The translations under genes and the position numbers were made by a program. Source: Kluyveromyces lactis (Eukaryota; Ascomycota; Saccharomycetes; Saccharomycetales; Saccharomycetaceae). From it: a stretch of 64,000 bases of DNA. Each line of letters begins with the position of its first letter. The first letter of the stretch is position 1. The DNA lies in the NCBI RefSeq assembly GCF_000002515.2, contig NC_006039.1, forward strand, positions 1,364,001 to 1,428,000. The letters run 5' to 3'. Under the pieces are notes generated by a model. The model was not told the origin of the DNA and searched no databases. It saw only the letters and a list, made by a program, of their open reading frames with translations. Shown piece after piece: positions 34,270 to 44,700 of this stretch.

Positions 34270-34914
34270 AACATAAGGAAAAGAAAACACACCCTCACGA
34301 ACTAAAGACGGAAATAAAGAGTACCTCTCATTCATTCATTCCATACTTCAATTCTCAATGACTAACCACTTTTATCATTCATTAATATATTACGTTTTCC
34401 ATTTCCTTTTGCACTTTTTCAATTCCAACTAGCTCTTACGTTTCCACCTTTGCTACATAATTTATTGTATATTTACCCCACTGTTTTTACCCGCACCATG
34501 GGCACCCTCAATTATAGTCTGTTCTTTCAGAATCTGACACATCTCTCATCTGATCTTAATTCGACTTGCTTACATTGAAAACTGAATCTCAATTGACTTC
34601 TTACGAGGTACGATCGTTCATCGACGTGGGAAGCAACGCTTTTGGAAGCATGATACGTCTCAAACGATTGTGTTAGTAACCAATCCCTCCTCATTTGGGT
34701 ATGTGGGATATACAAAGAATGGTTCTTATGACTATATTATTTTTGGAAGCACGTGATCATCATTTTCTTTTTCGTTCCTTATCCTTTAAAGTATGGGCAG
34801 GATTTCCTTGGAAACGAGAAATCCAACTGTTATCACAACTACAATCCAAAGGGAGGGGTAAAAGGACCAAATGGACAAAACAAAGTAAAGATATCCAGAA
34901 TAACACTTTAAACA
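34270..34914. other. Promoter of the YPL229W-like gene
   Basis: 645 bases, with a CACGTGAT box at 34750-34757, 158 bases upstream of the next start. A TACTAAC-like heptamer on the minus strand (34672-34678) has no matching splice sites. No gene seen. Confidence 0.45.
34750..34757. promoter_or_regulatory. Cbf1-type E-box
   Basis: CACGTGAT, read in reverse as ATCACGTG, fits RTCACRTG. It is at a normal promoter distance from the gene starting at 34915. Confidence 0.5.
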
Positions 34915-35481
34915 ATGTCTAATACGACACCATGGCAGTATACAAGTACGGGGTCTCCGCAGACTCCAAGTGCAGTGAGTGCGAATTTATTTGGAAATAG
35001 TATGAGTCTAAGTTCAACAAGCAGTACAAGCAGTTCAAGCGTTGGGAATAATAACAAGAGTAGTATGTCATCTGGCCAGAATATTGGCATGCTGGGACCG
35101 GCTCCTGGTATGCTGAATATGAATATGAACATACCTATGGGTGTTGATTCTACGTCCAGGCTGGGATCTGGAGCAGGAACTGGAGTCGGATCTTTGATGT
35201 ACAGTTTACCTCAGGAATCGCTTCTCAGTAAGAATATGAGCAAATCGTTCGAGGACGATTTATTCTTTTGTCCAAGGTCATTATTATCTAAGGAAGAGCT
35301 TTCGCAGTGCTCGCAGATAGATTTGTTGTACAACCAACACCAGCAACAAATACATCAGAACCATCATCAACAACTGCCCCTACCAGTTCCTTTACAGCAA
35401 CAACAGAACCACCAGCAACAGCAACAGAGACCACGTTTCAATCCATATACTTCCCAAAGCTTCAACCCTGGTGCAGTTTGA
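34915..35481 (+). CDS. Uncharacterised protein, YPL229W/YMR181C family
   Basis: 188-aa low-complexity protein with Ser/Thr/Asn/Met-rich N-terminal half and Gln/His-rich C-terminal half. The conserved core SFEDDLFFCPRSLLSKEELS (about residues 111-130) and the C-terminal motif FNPYTSQSFNPG are shared, as I recall them, with the S. cerevisiae paralogs YPL229W and YMR181C, whose function is unknown. Its place between the USV1/RGM1 gene and CET1/CTL1 matches both duplicated S. cerevisiae regions. The protein is probably mostly disordered. No catalytic motif or membrane segment is visible. Confidence 0.85.
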   Translation: MSNTTPWQYTSTGSPQTPSAVSANLFGNSMSLSSTSSTSSSSVGNNNKSSMSSGQNIGMLGPAPGMLNMNMNIPMGVDSTSRLGSGAGTGVGSLMYSLPQESLLSKNMSKSFEDDLFFCPRSLLSKEELSQCSQIDLLYNQHQQQIHQNHHQQLPLPVPLQQQQNHQQQQQRPRFNPYTSQSFNPGAV

Positions 35482-35864
35482 ATTCTCGGGCTCCTTTGCA
35501 GCAGCAGTTCCTCGGCTGCTGCCTGTGAGATACCCCCCACATACCGGGGATGTTGGTTTAGTCGGATGATTATATGAAATGCAAGTCATGTGACTTGAAT
35601 TTCTTCTTGTTACCCGGTCCCATGGACAATCCCTGGCATGAAGTAGCACTTTTCCACAATTTATCAACGTACATCATTATAGATACCAATGCATGTATGT
35701 ATTTATGTACGTGTGTTCACATGTATATGAACGTCAGTTATATACTTTATATTACCCCCCATTTAATCAAGTTAGTTTATTTCGGTTTATTCAGTGTTCA
35801 AGCTAAGTAGGTGCAAAATCAGGCTGCCAATTCAATTCACAGTTTAAAGCCAACTCCACTAATA
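35482..35864. other. CET1 promoter
   Basis: 383 bases, with a Reb1 site at 35610-35617 and an AT-rich ATGTATG-type tract. The CET1 frame is open back to 35811, but that codon is GTG, so this part is leader. Confidence 0.5.
35610..35617 (+). promoter_or_regulatory. Reb1 site in CET1 promoter
   Basis: Exact TTACCCGG about 250 bases upstream of the CET1 ATG. Confidence 0.6.
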
Positions 35865-37535
35865 ATGAAGCCTAGCAGAGGATTGTCACTCACCGATTTG
35901 GTCAACCATGATGACGCTCCGCCCTTGAATAATGGAGATAACAATGTAAAACAAGAAGAAGTGCAAGCTGAGAATCTCGCTACAAATCCAGCTTCTGTTT
36001 TGGCTCCAGGCCCAGTCATTGTTGATACTTTACCACCAGTAGAAGCTCCTGTTAGTACTTCCGATACTGGTAATACTAGTCATACTGGAGCAGCACCTCA
36101 GACAGCAGTAACAGCTGAGAGTGATGAGACTGATACGGACGATGAACCGGGGGAAATTGTGTTTGAAAATACTAAATTTAGGTTCGATGACGAAGAACAA
36201 CAACCACAGAAAGATAAACTGGTAAAGGGCACTTCTTCGGAGAAGAAGGACAAGCAAGTAAACGCCGCAACTAAGGAGATTCAGCTGGACTCAAAACCCG
36301 TCAAAGAGCAATCTCCAAAAACAAAAGATGAAGGAGATATTCCCGTAGAGGATGCGGATAAAGCTGATAATAAAGTGGAAACGCAAAAAAAGGAAAACGG
36401 GATCAAACAAGAAGTCGAACCAGTGGAACAAGATGGTAAGAAATCAGTGGAACCTGCCAAGCAATCCAAAGAGGATTCGAAAAAGGAGAAGGACATCTTT
36501 CAGCAAAAGACAAGTAATGCTTCTGTGAAGAACAACATCAAGAAGGACTTGAAGATCCTAAGTGAACTCTCTTCCTCTTCGCTACCTAAAAGATACAATG
36601 TTCCGCCTATCTGGGCAAGAAAATGGAAACCTACTGTCAAGGCTTTACAAGCCATTGATTCTTCAAATCTTAAACTTGACGACTCTATTTTAGGATTTAT
36701 TCCAGAAGATGACTTGACAAAATCCGTCCAAGATTGGATTTATGCTACGTTGATTGCAGTAGAACCGGAACTAAGGCAATTCATTGAAGTGGAAATGAAA
36801 TACGGTCTTATCATTGATCCATCGACCTCTAATCGTGTTAACCCTCCGGTGTCCTCTCAATGCGTTTTCACAGATCTTGACTCCACAATGAAGCCGGATG
36901 TTGATGAAAGAGTTTTTGATGAGTTCAACAGATACATAAAGAACTTATCTGAATTAAATGAAAATATGGGAAAGTTTAATATAATAGATTCTCATGCCTC
37001 AGACTTGAGCTATAGAGTAAGAACTCATACGGAAAGGCCGAAGTTTTTGAGAATGACAAGAGATGTTAACACCGGAAGAATTGCACAATTTATTGAAAAA
37101 CGGAAAATTTCACAGATTTTATTGTACTCCCCAAAGGATAGTTATGATACCAAGATTTCAATCAGTTTGGAACTGCCTGTACCCGAAAATGATCCACCTG
37201 AAAAGTACAAGAACCATACTCCAACAGGTCATCGTTTAAAGAAACGTACCAGTTACATCCATAATGACTCTTGTACCAGATTTGATATCACTAGGGTGGA
37301 AAATAAACCTATTAGAGTCAATAACAAAAATGAAAAAGAACCTGAATCTGATACAACGTACGAAGTTGAACTGGAAATCAATACACCTGCCCTCTTAAAT
37401 GCTTTTGATAACATTCAACATGATAGTAAAGAATATGCAGCTATCGTGAGAACCTTTTTGAATAACGGTACCATTGTAAGAAGGAAGCTTTCATCTTTAT
37501 CCTATGACATTTACAAAGGTTCGAATAAGCTTTGA
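35865..37535 (+). CDS. CET1: mRNA capping RNA 5'-triphosphatase Cet1
   Basis: Removes the gamma phosphate from nascent pre-mRNA as the first step of capping, in complex with guanylyltransferase Ceg1 on RNA polymerase II. 556 aa. The N-terminal half is acidic and disordered. The linker with the Ceg1-binding WAQKW-type motif appears as [11 protein letters not shown] (about residue 264). The C-terminal tunnel triphosphatase fold carries the two metal-binding glutamate motifs IEVEMKYG and [10 protein letters not shown]. This is the single copy for the S. cerevisiae pair CET1/CTL1 (YPL228W/YMR180C). The ATG at 35865 gives [16 protein letters not shown], matching the ALSLDDLVNHD start of Cet1. Confidence 0.95.
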   Translation: MKPSRGLSLTDLVNHDDAPPLNNGDNNVKQEEVQAENLATNPASVLAPGPVIVDTLPPVEAPVSTSDTGNTSHTGAAPQTAVTAESDETDTDDEPGEIVFENTKFRFDDEEQQPQKDKLVKGTSSEKKDKQVNAATKEIQLDSKPVKEQSPKTKDEGDIPVEDADKADNKVETQKKENGIKQEVEPVEQDGKKSVEPAKQSKEDSKKEKDIFQQKTSNASVKNNIKKDLKILSELSSSSLPKRYNVPPIWARKWKPTVKALQAIDSSNLKLDDSILGFIPEDDLTKSVQDWIYATLIAVEPELRQFIEVEMKYGLIIDPSTSNRVNPPVSSQCVFTDLDSTMKPDVDERVFDEFNRYIKNLSELNENMGKFNIIDSHASDLSYRVRTHTERPKFLRMTRDVNTGRIAQFIEKRKISQILLYSPKDSYDTKISISLELPVPENDPPEKYKNHTPTGHRLKKRTSYIHNDSCTRFDITRVENKPIRVNNKNEKEPESDTTYEVELEINTPALLNAFDNIQHDSKEYAAIVRTFLNNGTIVRRKLSSLSYDIYKGSNKL

Positions 37536-37691
37536 ATCCCATAATCACCTACTATGTTACTTTCAGATATTCTATAGTTCTATCTATCTCATACCAGTAT
37601 AAAAGCTTGGGTTGTACTCAATGTTTCATGAAAGTAATCTGATAGAATATATCCTTACTTGCGCTTTATCTTCGCGCAAATTCTATGAAGC

Positions 37692-38654
37692 TTATTTATC
37701 GCTATATATGCCTAGTATATATGCTAACCTTATGATGACTAAATCCTTGGCCATGTTAATACTGTCACGAGCCAAATCCATTTTGGAACCGTCAACTTCA
37801 TGCCATGAGATCGGTAGCTCATTGATTGGAATATTTTTACGCAACGCAACGATCAAGATTTCAACGTCGAAAATCCATCCTTCAGTGTGTAACTTAGGGA
37901 AAATTTCCTTAGCAGCCTTCCTATTAAATAATTTAAAACCACATTGTGTGTCCTTGATAGATCTAATACCGAAGATGAACACCAATGCATGTAAAGAGTA
38001 CATTAAGAAGTTTCTGATAATTGTTCGCTTGACAACTGCATCGGTGTTAACCATATGAGCACGTGATCCAATCGATACCTCGGGTGCATCAACCTTTGTG
38101 TTTGCCAAAAGCTTGGCAACATCAGAGAACTTCGAGGCACCGTCAGCATCAGCAAACAATAGATATTCGCCTCTGGAGTGCAACATCCCGTGTCTTACTG
38201 CTCCTCCTTTACCGCGATTCTTCTCCAATGTAACAACTCTAAATTCTCCGTCATTAAGCTTGAAGTGATTCTTAGCCAAATCCATGCAATACTCCGAAGT
38301 CCCATCACTGGAACCGTCATCGACAATAATAATCTCCCATTTACCCTTCATCTCATTTTGTAAAAAGGATATAGCTTCTTCCAACATAATCTTGATTCTA
38401 CTGGTTTCATTGTAGCTAGGAATCACCACAGAAAGTTCTATACCATCGGAAGAGTCATCATCAATGTTCGGCAAAGGCTCATGAACCACTGATCCATCTT
38501 TTATAGACCTGTATTGCAACTCATTCGCAAAGGCCTTTCGTGGATTATTTGACAATAAGAGTACAACTAGGTATAAGCTCAGTACCAACCCTACCAAGCA
38601 ACTCGCTAGAAGCACCTTCAGATCAGCATCAAAAGGCATTTTACTTACTTCCAT
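37692..38654 (-). CDS. ALG5: Dolichyl-phosphate beta-glucosyltransferase Alg5
   Basis: ER-membrane GT2-family enzyme that makes dolichyl-phosphate-glucose from UDP-glucose for N-glycan precursor glucosylation. 320 aa. There is one N-terminal membrane anchor (about residues 12-35), then the GT-A fold with VVIPSYNET, VDDGSSDGT and the metal/nucleotide-sugar motif FADADGASKFSD, plus GSRAHMV and DTQCGFKLF segments typical of Alg5. The first codon of the open frame (38657) is TTG, so I use ATG 38654; a second ATG at 38639 is possible. It converges with CET1 (156 bases between stops). Confidence 0.95.
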   Translation of the reverse strand: MEVSKMPFDADLKVLLASCLVGLVLSLYLVVLLLSNNPRKAFANELQYRSIKDGSVVHEPLPNIDDDSSDGIELSVVIPSYNETSRIKIMLEEAISFLQNEMKGKWEIIIVDDGSSDGTSEYCMDLAKNHFKLNDGEFRVVTLEKNRGKGGAVRHGMLHSRGEYLLFADADGASKFSDVAKLLANTKVDAPEVSIGSRAHMVNTDAVVKRTIIRNFLMYSLHALVFIFGIRSIKDTQCGFKLFNRKAAKEIFPKLHTEGWIFDVEILIVALRKNIPINELPISWHEVDGSKMDLARDSINMAKDLVIIRLAYILGIYSDK

Positions 38655-39084
38655 CAATTGATGCCCTTTGTTAACTGAATAAGCCCTGAAGGGATTGCTA
38701 ATGAGGATGTCATGTTGTGGTACCTTAACAGATTCACGTATTTTTGTCTATTTCCATTTGGCTACGTTACGTTTTATTTTTTTTTCGAGATTCTCGATCG
38801 TGTCTAGCCCCAAAAATAATGCCGAGAAAAAAATGAACGTGCTGTCAAGTAACATTGCGTTGACACATGAAAGATAATCGTTCTTTTAAACACGGATTTG
38901 AGGTGTGGAACATTGTGTTCTGTTGTGGCTACTATTTAGATGTGTTTTTTCTATTTGGGAATGCAGAGTTAAAATTATAATATGTAATTAGATAAGATAT
39001 GGAATAAATGCGTGAATGTACAGTAAATGATTCTAGAATATGTCATTCTCACAAGTTAATATAACATAATTCGTTAATGTGAAG
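38655..39084. other. ALG5 promoter / SPT21 3' region
   Basis: 430 bases between two minus-strand genes. It contains a T-run at about 38777-38786. No gene or clear site seen. Confidence 0.4.
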
Positions 39085-40977
39085 CTATTTCATTGAATAC
39101 TCTAAACGTTTGTCATCACTGAAGCCGTATTGAGTTGCTGGGGTAGAATCCTGATCAAGCTTTTGTCTGGCATTGGAAAAATCATGTTCACTTTCTGTGC
39201 TTGGTTCATCGATTTGATACTGGAACATTGCAGTTGGAGAAGAAGGCATAGCCGTTGATCTCTTCTTTGAATCAAAATCATCATCAGAATCCAGCTGTGA
39301 GTTTCTGTTTTTCTGGTGTTGATTGGCACATTTTTGTTGTGCTTGGTCAAGTAGGTGCGACTGTTCTTGATCTTCGTCTTCTTCTAAAATTACTGGAACA
39401 GTTGGCTTTGAGCTTGAAGAAGAGGCATCTTGTACTATAGATGGAGAAGTACTGAATTGCAACATTATAGAAGTTGCATCATCATCTTCTACAATAACTT
39501 CCTCATCTGCGTCGTCTTCTTCTAATGCAACAGCATCGTTGATTGGTGTGTCACCATCAGCCAATCCAAGCTTCCTTTTCTTTATGTTAGGCAATAAGGA
39601 TAGCTTCTTCAATTGCTCACCAGTACTTACTTGAATAGCACCGTCCGAATTTGGTTCTAAATCTACTAAGGGCATTGAGAGTGTATCTATTGGTGAAGTT
39701 CTATCGACATCGATGGGAATACCATTGAAAGTGTTAATATCATTTGGTGTCTTTTTGGCTGGTGACTGGAACAATCCTTGGAACCATTCCTCATTAGAAG
39801 ATCCTAAATCTAGAAGCAAATCTTCGATATTCGATTCCACGGGAGGAATATTTTCTTTGTTGAATATTTCAGGTGCCCGCAGTTCCATTTCCACGTTCTC
39901 CTCGGTGGTTTCTTGGTTAGAATTGGCGGAATGTACTCTTTTCTGCTTCTTAGAATTTGTTGTGATAGAAGCATTGTTCTTGGTATTACTACTGCTGCTA
40001 TTACTCTTTTTCCCAGTTGAACTCTTCTTCTTCATAAAATCAAACCGTTTAGATATTGAATCGTCCACCTTGAACTTCGATACTGAGTTATCCTGTTGTA
40101 AAGAGGATATCTGGTAGGTAAGTTTCTTCTCCTGTTTGGAATCTGATGGCGGTTGATTTTGCTCTTTACTCCTATCAGCCATGTAGATCTTATGAGCGAT
40201 TGAATTTCTTGGGATGCCAGGATTATTCCATATTGGCAGCGACTGCGTTCTAACAGCTTTTGGAGCAGGCATTGGGTTTGTATCTCTTTTCTTCTTACTG
40301 TATGCAGATTGATTGGAACCTGTTATGGATGGCCTTCTCACGTTGTTCATCGAGGGCATCCTTCTTGCCTTTGTGGGCACAGCAGGGGAAGGAGCCGAAG
40401 AAGCAACCGGCGTTGCGGCACTAATGGATAATCCAGCAGGCTGATTATTCCCACTTATCGATGAACGTCTGGAATTCGCTCTTGTCATCACTTTTGAAAA
40501 CCGTACTTTTATCTCAAGAGTGTTTTTGCTGGCAAATCCGTTGAACGAGTTCATCTGCGACGTGGACCGTTGCAGCATCGATGCAAAATTCGTACATACA
40601 CGTCCGATCATGTAATTTTGTTCTGTATTTGATTCTTGTCGCAGTTTTGATAGCAACCCCAAAGACACGAAAGGTTCATCCTCTTCACATATATCTTTCA
40701 CGTAAACGTTGAAATCTACCGAGTTCACATTCTTATCCATCACTTGCTGTCCATCGTAAGCTGGGAAAAGTTCGGGTGACGACTGGCACACCTGTTTCAA
40801 CACTTTTTCCGCTTCAACGGCACCTATTTTCAACGTGGTATTCTCGTTGTTTGGATTTGGTATCTGTTCGACAGTCACTGGAACCACAGCACCGGATCTC
40901 GATAAAAATGAATTTGGATCATTATCCAGAGTGTATAACACTTTTACGGTCATATAGACCTGTTCTTGTTCACTCAT
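39085..40977 (-). CDS. SPT21: Histone-gene transcription regulator Spt21
   Basis: Ortholog of S. cerevisiae Spt21 (YMR179W), which works with Spt10 to activate core histone genes in S phase and affects silencing. 630 aa. The conserved N-terminal domain (about residues 1-165) begins with MTVKVLYTLDNDPNSFLSRS and is followed by a long Ser/Asn/acidic disordered region. It is flanked by ALG5 and NEW1, chromosome XVI-type genes, while its own S. cerevisiae counterpart is on chromosome XIII, so it is one of the interleaved genes. It is divergent from NEW1 across a promoter with an MCB site. Confidence 0.9.
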   Translation of the reverse strand: MSEQEQVYMTVKVLYTLDNDPNSFLSRSGAVVPVTVEQIPNPNNENTTLKIGAVEAEKVLKQVCQSSPELFPAYDGQQVMDKNVNSVDFNVYVKDICEEDEPFVSLGLLSKLRQESNTEQNYMIGRVCTNFASMLQRSTSQMNSFNGFASKNTLEIKVRFSKVMTRANSRRSSISGNNQPAGLSISAATPVASSAPSPAVPTKARRMPSMNNVRRPSITGSNQSAYSKKKRDTNPMPAPKAVRTQSLPIWNNPGIPRNSIAHKIYMADRSKEQNQPPSDSKQEKKLTYQISSLQQDNSVSKFKVDDSISKRFDFMKKKSSTGKKSNSSSSNTKNNASITTNSKKQKRVHSANSNQETTEENVEMELRAPEIFNKENIPPVESNIEDLLLDLGSSNEEWFQGLFQSPAKKTPNDINTFNGIPIDVDRTSPIDTLSMPLVDLEPNSDGAIQVSTGEQLKKLSLLPNIKKRKLGLADGDTPINDAVALEEDDADEEVIVEDDDATSIMLQFSTSPSIVQDASSSSSKPTVPVILEEDEDQEQSHLLDQAQQKCANQHQKNRNSQLDSDDDFDSKKRSTAMPSSPTAMFQYQIDEPSTESEHDFSNARQKLDQDSTPATQYGFSDDKRLEYSMK

Positions 40978-41438
40978 TCGATCTTTGAAGCGTGAATTAT
41001 GTGTCTGGATCTTTGTCTATTCCCTTTCTTCTTCCCTTTTTCTTCAAACAGCTTATATGTATATTTGTCCAGCTGAACACCAAATCACGACACTTACCTT
41101 CTGATAAGACACTTTATCCTGAACCGCGTTAAGTTCTTGTGTCCTTGCTCTGTGGTACATATTCTATATTCTATTGTATGAAGAAACACATAATATTATA
41201 TGTCTTTATATTAAAAACGAACTGTTTTATTCAGGCCCAAGGAAAAGTACACCAAAAAAAAAAAAAACATTGCAGATAGACCAGCTAAATTCAATGTGAT
41301 AATTGGCTTCGCAAAAGGACTACTTCTTTCAACCAATCCTCAACAACATTTCTCTTCTAACTTCATCTCTCCGTATTTCCTTCGAGCGAAATTTTCCTGG
41401 TCGCGTTTCGCGTACTGCATAGAAAAGAAAAAGCACTG

Positions 41439-41444
41439 ACGCGT
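41439..41444. promoter_or_regulatory. MCB (MBF) site
   Basis: ACGCGT within TGACGCGTTA, about 460 bases upstream of SPT21, consistent with G1/S-linked expression of a histone-gene regulator (inference). Confidence 0.5.
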
Positions 41445-41491
41445 TAGCAAGATGAACCAATTTGTATTTCGTGTTTTCCCTTCCATAGAGG

Positions 41492-41533
41492 TTACCCGAA
41501 TATTAATTATTCACGTGACTTAACATCCACGTG
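41492..41533. promoter_or_regulatory. Reb1 and paired Cbf1 sites upstream of NEW1
   Basis: TTACCCG (41492-41498), TCACGTGA (41511-41518) and CACGTG (41528-41533) are packed into 42 bases, about 235 bases before the NEW1 ATG. This is a typical nucleosome-free-region core for a well expressed gene. Confidence 0.6.
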
Positions 41534-41765
41534 ATTGTAAAAAGAAAAGATAGATTTAAGTATTTTCCTGTTTTTTTTCTTCTTCTGAACAAGATGATGA
41601 AGATGAGTTTAAAAAGTATTCTATCTCATCTCGAAGATTAAACTCATCGTTTTGGATGTTTTATAGCCATTTCTTCAGTGATATTATTATTGTTGTTCTG
41701 CAGAAGCGTTAAGTAAGTGCGAAGAATTCATTCCTCAAGGCAGATCGATTACTAGAAGAAGAAAA

Positions 41766-44700
41766 ATGCCTCCTAAGAAGTTTAAGTCTTTAGATGAGTT
41801 TTTGGAAGATCAGGCTCCTCCAAAGGACCAGACACCTTCGCCTTACGGTGGGTACTTTAAGAACCAAGGTGCACCAGCTCAGCAGAGATCGTATACTAAG
41901 AACTACAATCAAGGGTACAATCAGAACAATGGTCAGAATTATAATCAAAACTACAACCAAGGATACAATCAAGGGTATAGCCAAGGATATAATCAGAACT
42001 ACAATCAAAGTTACAACCAGGGTTACCAAGGGTACCAGGGGTACCAAGGTTATAAATCTAAACAACAATCACCAAGTGTTGTCTCACCTCAAGGTTCCAA
42101 CACTCCTACCCCATCTCAGTCGACCACTTCTTTAACTTCTTTAGCTACCAATTTGGCAAATATGCAGCTATCGCCTATCTCAGAATATCTCAGTGCTATC
42201 GGAGAACAAACCAGTTTAGTTGATGTCAAGAAACAGATTAAATCCATTGTCAACGTCTTTAACGAAGACGGAAACTCTGCGAAGCATATTGAGGATTGGA
42301 AATTAGCGGAAACGATTACTAAATTCATGAAGCCAAAAAATCCCAATTTGGTTCGTGAGGCAGGTATGCTTTTGATTTCATCTTTAGCTTCGAGTTTCAC
42401 TGGGAAGAATCCACAAGAAATTTTCTTCTTACCATTATTACCCGTTGCGTTGGATGCTACCATTGATAAAGAATCTACTGTCAAGCGTGCGGTGCAACAT
42501 GCCATCGATAGTATATTTGTTGCTTTCCCCATCGAGGCACAAACAAGTGTGTTACTGCCTGAATTATTGAAGTACTTGACCGGAAGTGCTAAATGGCAAT
42601 GTAAGTTGGAAGCTTTGAAATTGGTTGACAGAATTAGAGAAGAATCTCCAAACGATTTATTAGAATTGAGTTTCAAATCTACGGTTCCAATTCTAACAGA
42701 TATGGCCACAGATTTCAAACCAGAGTTGGCCAAGCAAGGTTATAAGACTCTATTGGATTACGTCAAGATCTTGGATAACTTGGATCTACAGCCCCGTTAT
42801 GACTTGATTGTGGACACTTTGCAAGATCCACAAAAGGTCCCAGACTGTGTTAAATCCTTATCCTCTGTCACGTTTGTGGCAGAAGTGACTGAACCTGCTC
42901 TATCGTTGCTCTGCCCTATCTTGACTAGATCTTTGAATTTGTCATCATCATCGCAAGAACAATTGAGACAGACTGTCATTGTCATTGAAAATTTGACCCG
43001 TTTGGTCAACAACCGTATTGAAATTGAAGCTTTCATCCCACAATTGATGCCTGGTGTTCAAAGAGTGTTGGATACAGCTTCTTTGCCAGAAGTTAGAGAA
43101 TTAGCTGAAAAGGCTTTGATTGTTTTGAAAGAAGATTCTACTGATGATGGTAAGTTCCCAGGAAGAATAACCCTTGAACAGGCGGAACAATACTTTGATC
43201 AAATATTGTCTAAATTATCTGGCCATGAGTTGCTGCATGATACAACTGTCAAGAGCTATTTGGCCAAAATTTTACAATCTGATTCTAACGTCAACGATTG
43301 GAAACGTTTGGCCGAATTCTTCACCATGATCTTAGGTGAAGATTCCGCAGAATTTATAGAGAATGATATCGTCAACGTTATGAGATCTGTTTTCCATCAA
43401 GAACGTAAAAAGACCGATGAAGATGAGGGTATTGAAATTGTCAACACTGATTTCTCATTGGCTTACGGTTCAAGAATGTTGTTGAACAAAACTAACTTAC
43501 GTTTGCTAAAGGGTCATCGTTACGGTTTATGTGGTAGAAATGGTGCCGGTAAATCCACTTTGATGAGATCTATTGCTAATGGCCAATTGGAAGGTTTCCC
43601 AGATAAGGATACCTTGAGAACCTGTTTCGTTGAACATAAATTACAAGGAGAAGAAGGTGACTTGGACCTTGTTTCTTTCATTGCTTTGGATCCTATTCTA
43701 AAAGATGTCTCCAAAGAAGATATCTCTAACGCCTTAGAATCCGTTGGTTTTGATGATTACAGAAGATCCCAAACCGTTGGATCGTTATCCGGTGGTTGGA
43801 AAATGAAGTTGGAATTGGCAAGAGCTATGTTGCAAAGGGCAGACGTTTTATTGTTAGATGAACCTACCAATCATTTGGATGTTGCTAACGTGAAATGGTT
43901 ACAAGACTACTTATTGGAACATACTGATATTACTTCCTTGATAGTTTCACATGACTCTGGTTTCCTAGACACCGTGTGTACCGATATCATTCATTATGAA
44001 AACAAAAAGTTGGCTTATTACAAGGGTAATTTGGCTGATTTCGTTGAGCAGAAACCGGAAGCTAAAGCATATTACACTCTAACCAATTCCAATGCTCAAA
44101 TGCATTTCCCACCTCCAGGTATTTTATCTGGTGTCAAATCTAATACCCGTGCTGTTGCTAAGATGACGGATGTCACATTCACTTATCCTGGTGCTTCGAA
44201 ACCATCTTTATCCAATGTTTCATGTGCTTTATCTTTAAGTTCTCGTGTTGCAATTCTTGGTCCAAATGGTGCTGGTAAGTCTACTTTAATCAAGCTTTTA
44301 AACGGTGAATTGCTTCCAGATTCTGGTAAAGTTGAGAAACATCCAAACTTAAGAATTGGTTACATTGCTCAACACGCTTTGCAACATGTTAACGAGCACA
44401 AAGAAAAGACTGCCAACCAGTACTTACAATGGCGTTACCAATTCGGTGATGATCGTGAAGTTTTATTGAAAGAATCCAGAAAGATCAGCAGCGATGAAGA
44501 AAGAAAAATGTTTGAAAAAGAAATTGACATTGGCGATGGCAGAGGTAGTAGACAAGTGGAGGCCCTTGTTGGTAGACAAAAGCTAAAGAAGTCTTTCCAA
44601 TATGAAGTCAAATGGAAATGGTGGTTACCTAAATACAACTCTTGGGTCTCTAAAGAAAAATTGTTGGAAGAGGGTTTCGACAAATTGGTCCAGAAATTCG

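Larger units (their letters stand above)
40978..41765. other. SPT21-NEW1 divergent promoter
   Basis: 788 bases with an MCB ACGCGT, an SCB-like TTTCGCG (about 41406-41412), a Reb1 core and two CACGTG boxes. The MCB/SCB elements probably serve SPT21, and the Reb1/Cbf1 cluster (41492-41533) is nearer NEW1. An A-run lies at about 41253-41267. Confidence 0.55.

Noticed and set aside
34672-34678. Perfect TACTAAC on the minus strand
   Set aside because: No usable 5' splice site at a sensible distance and no gene to host an intron.
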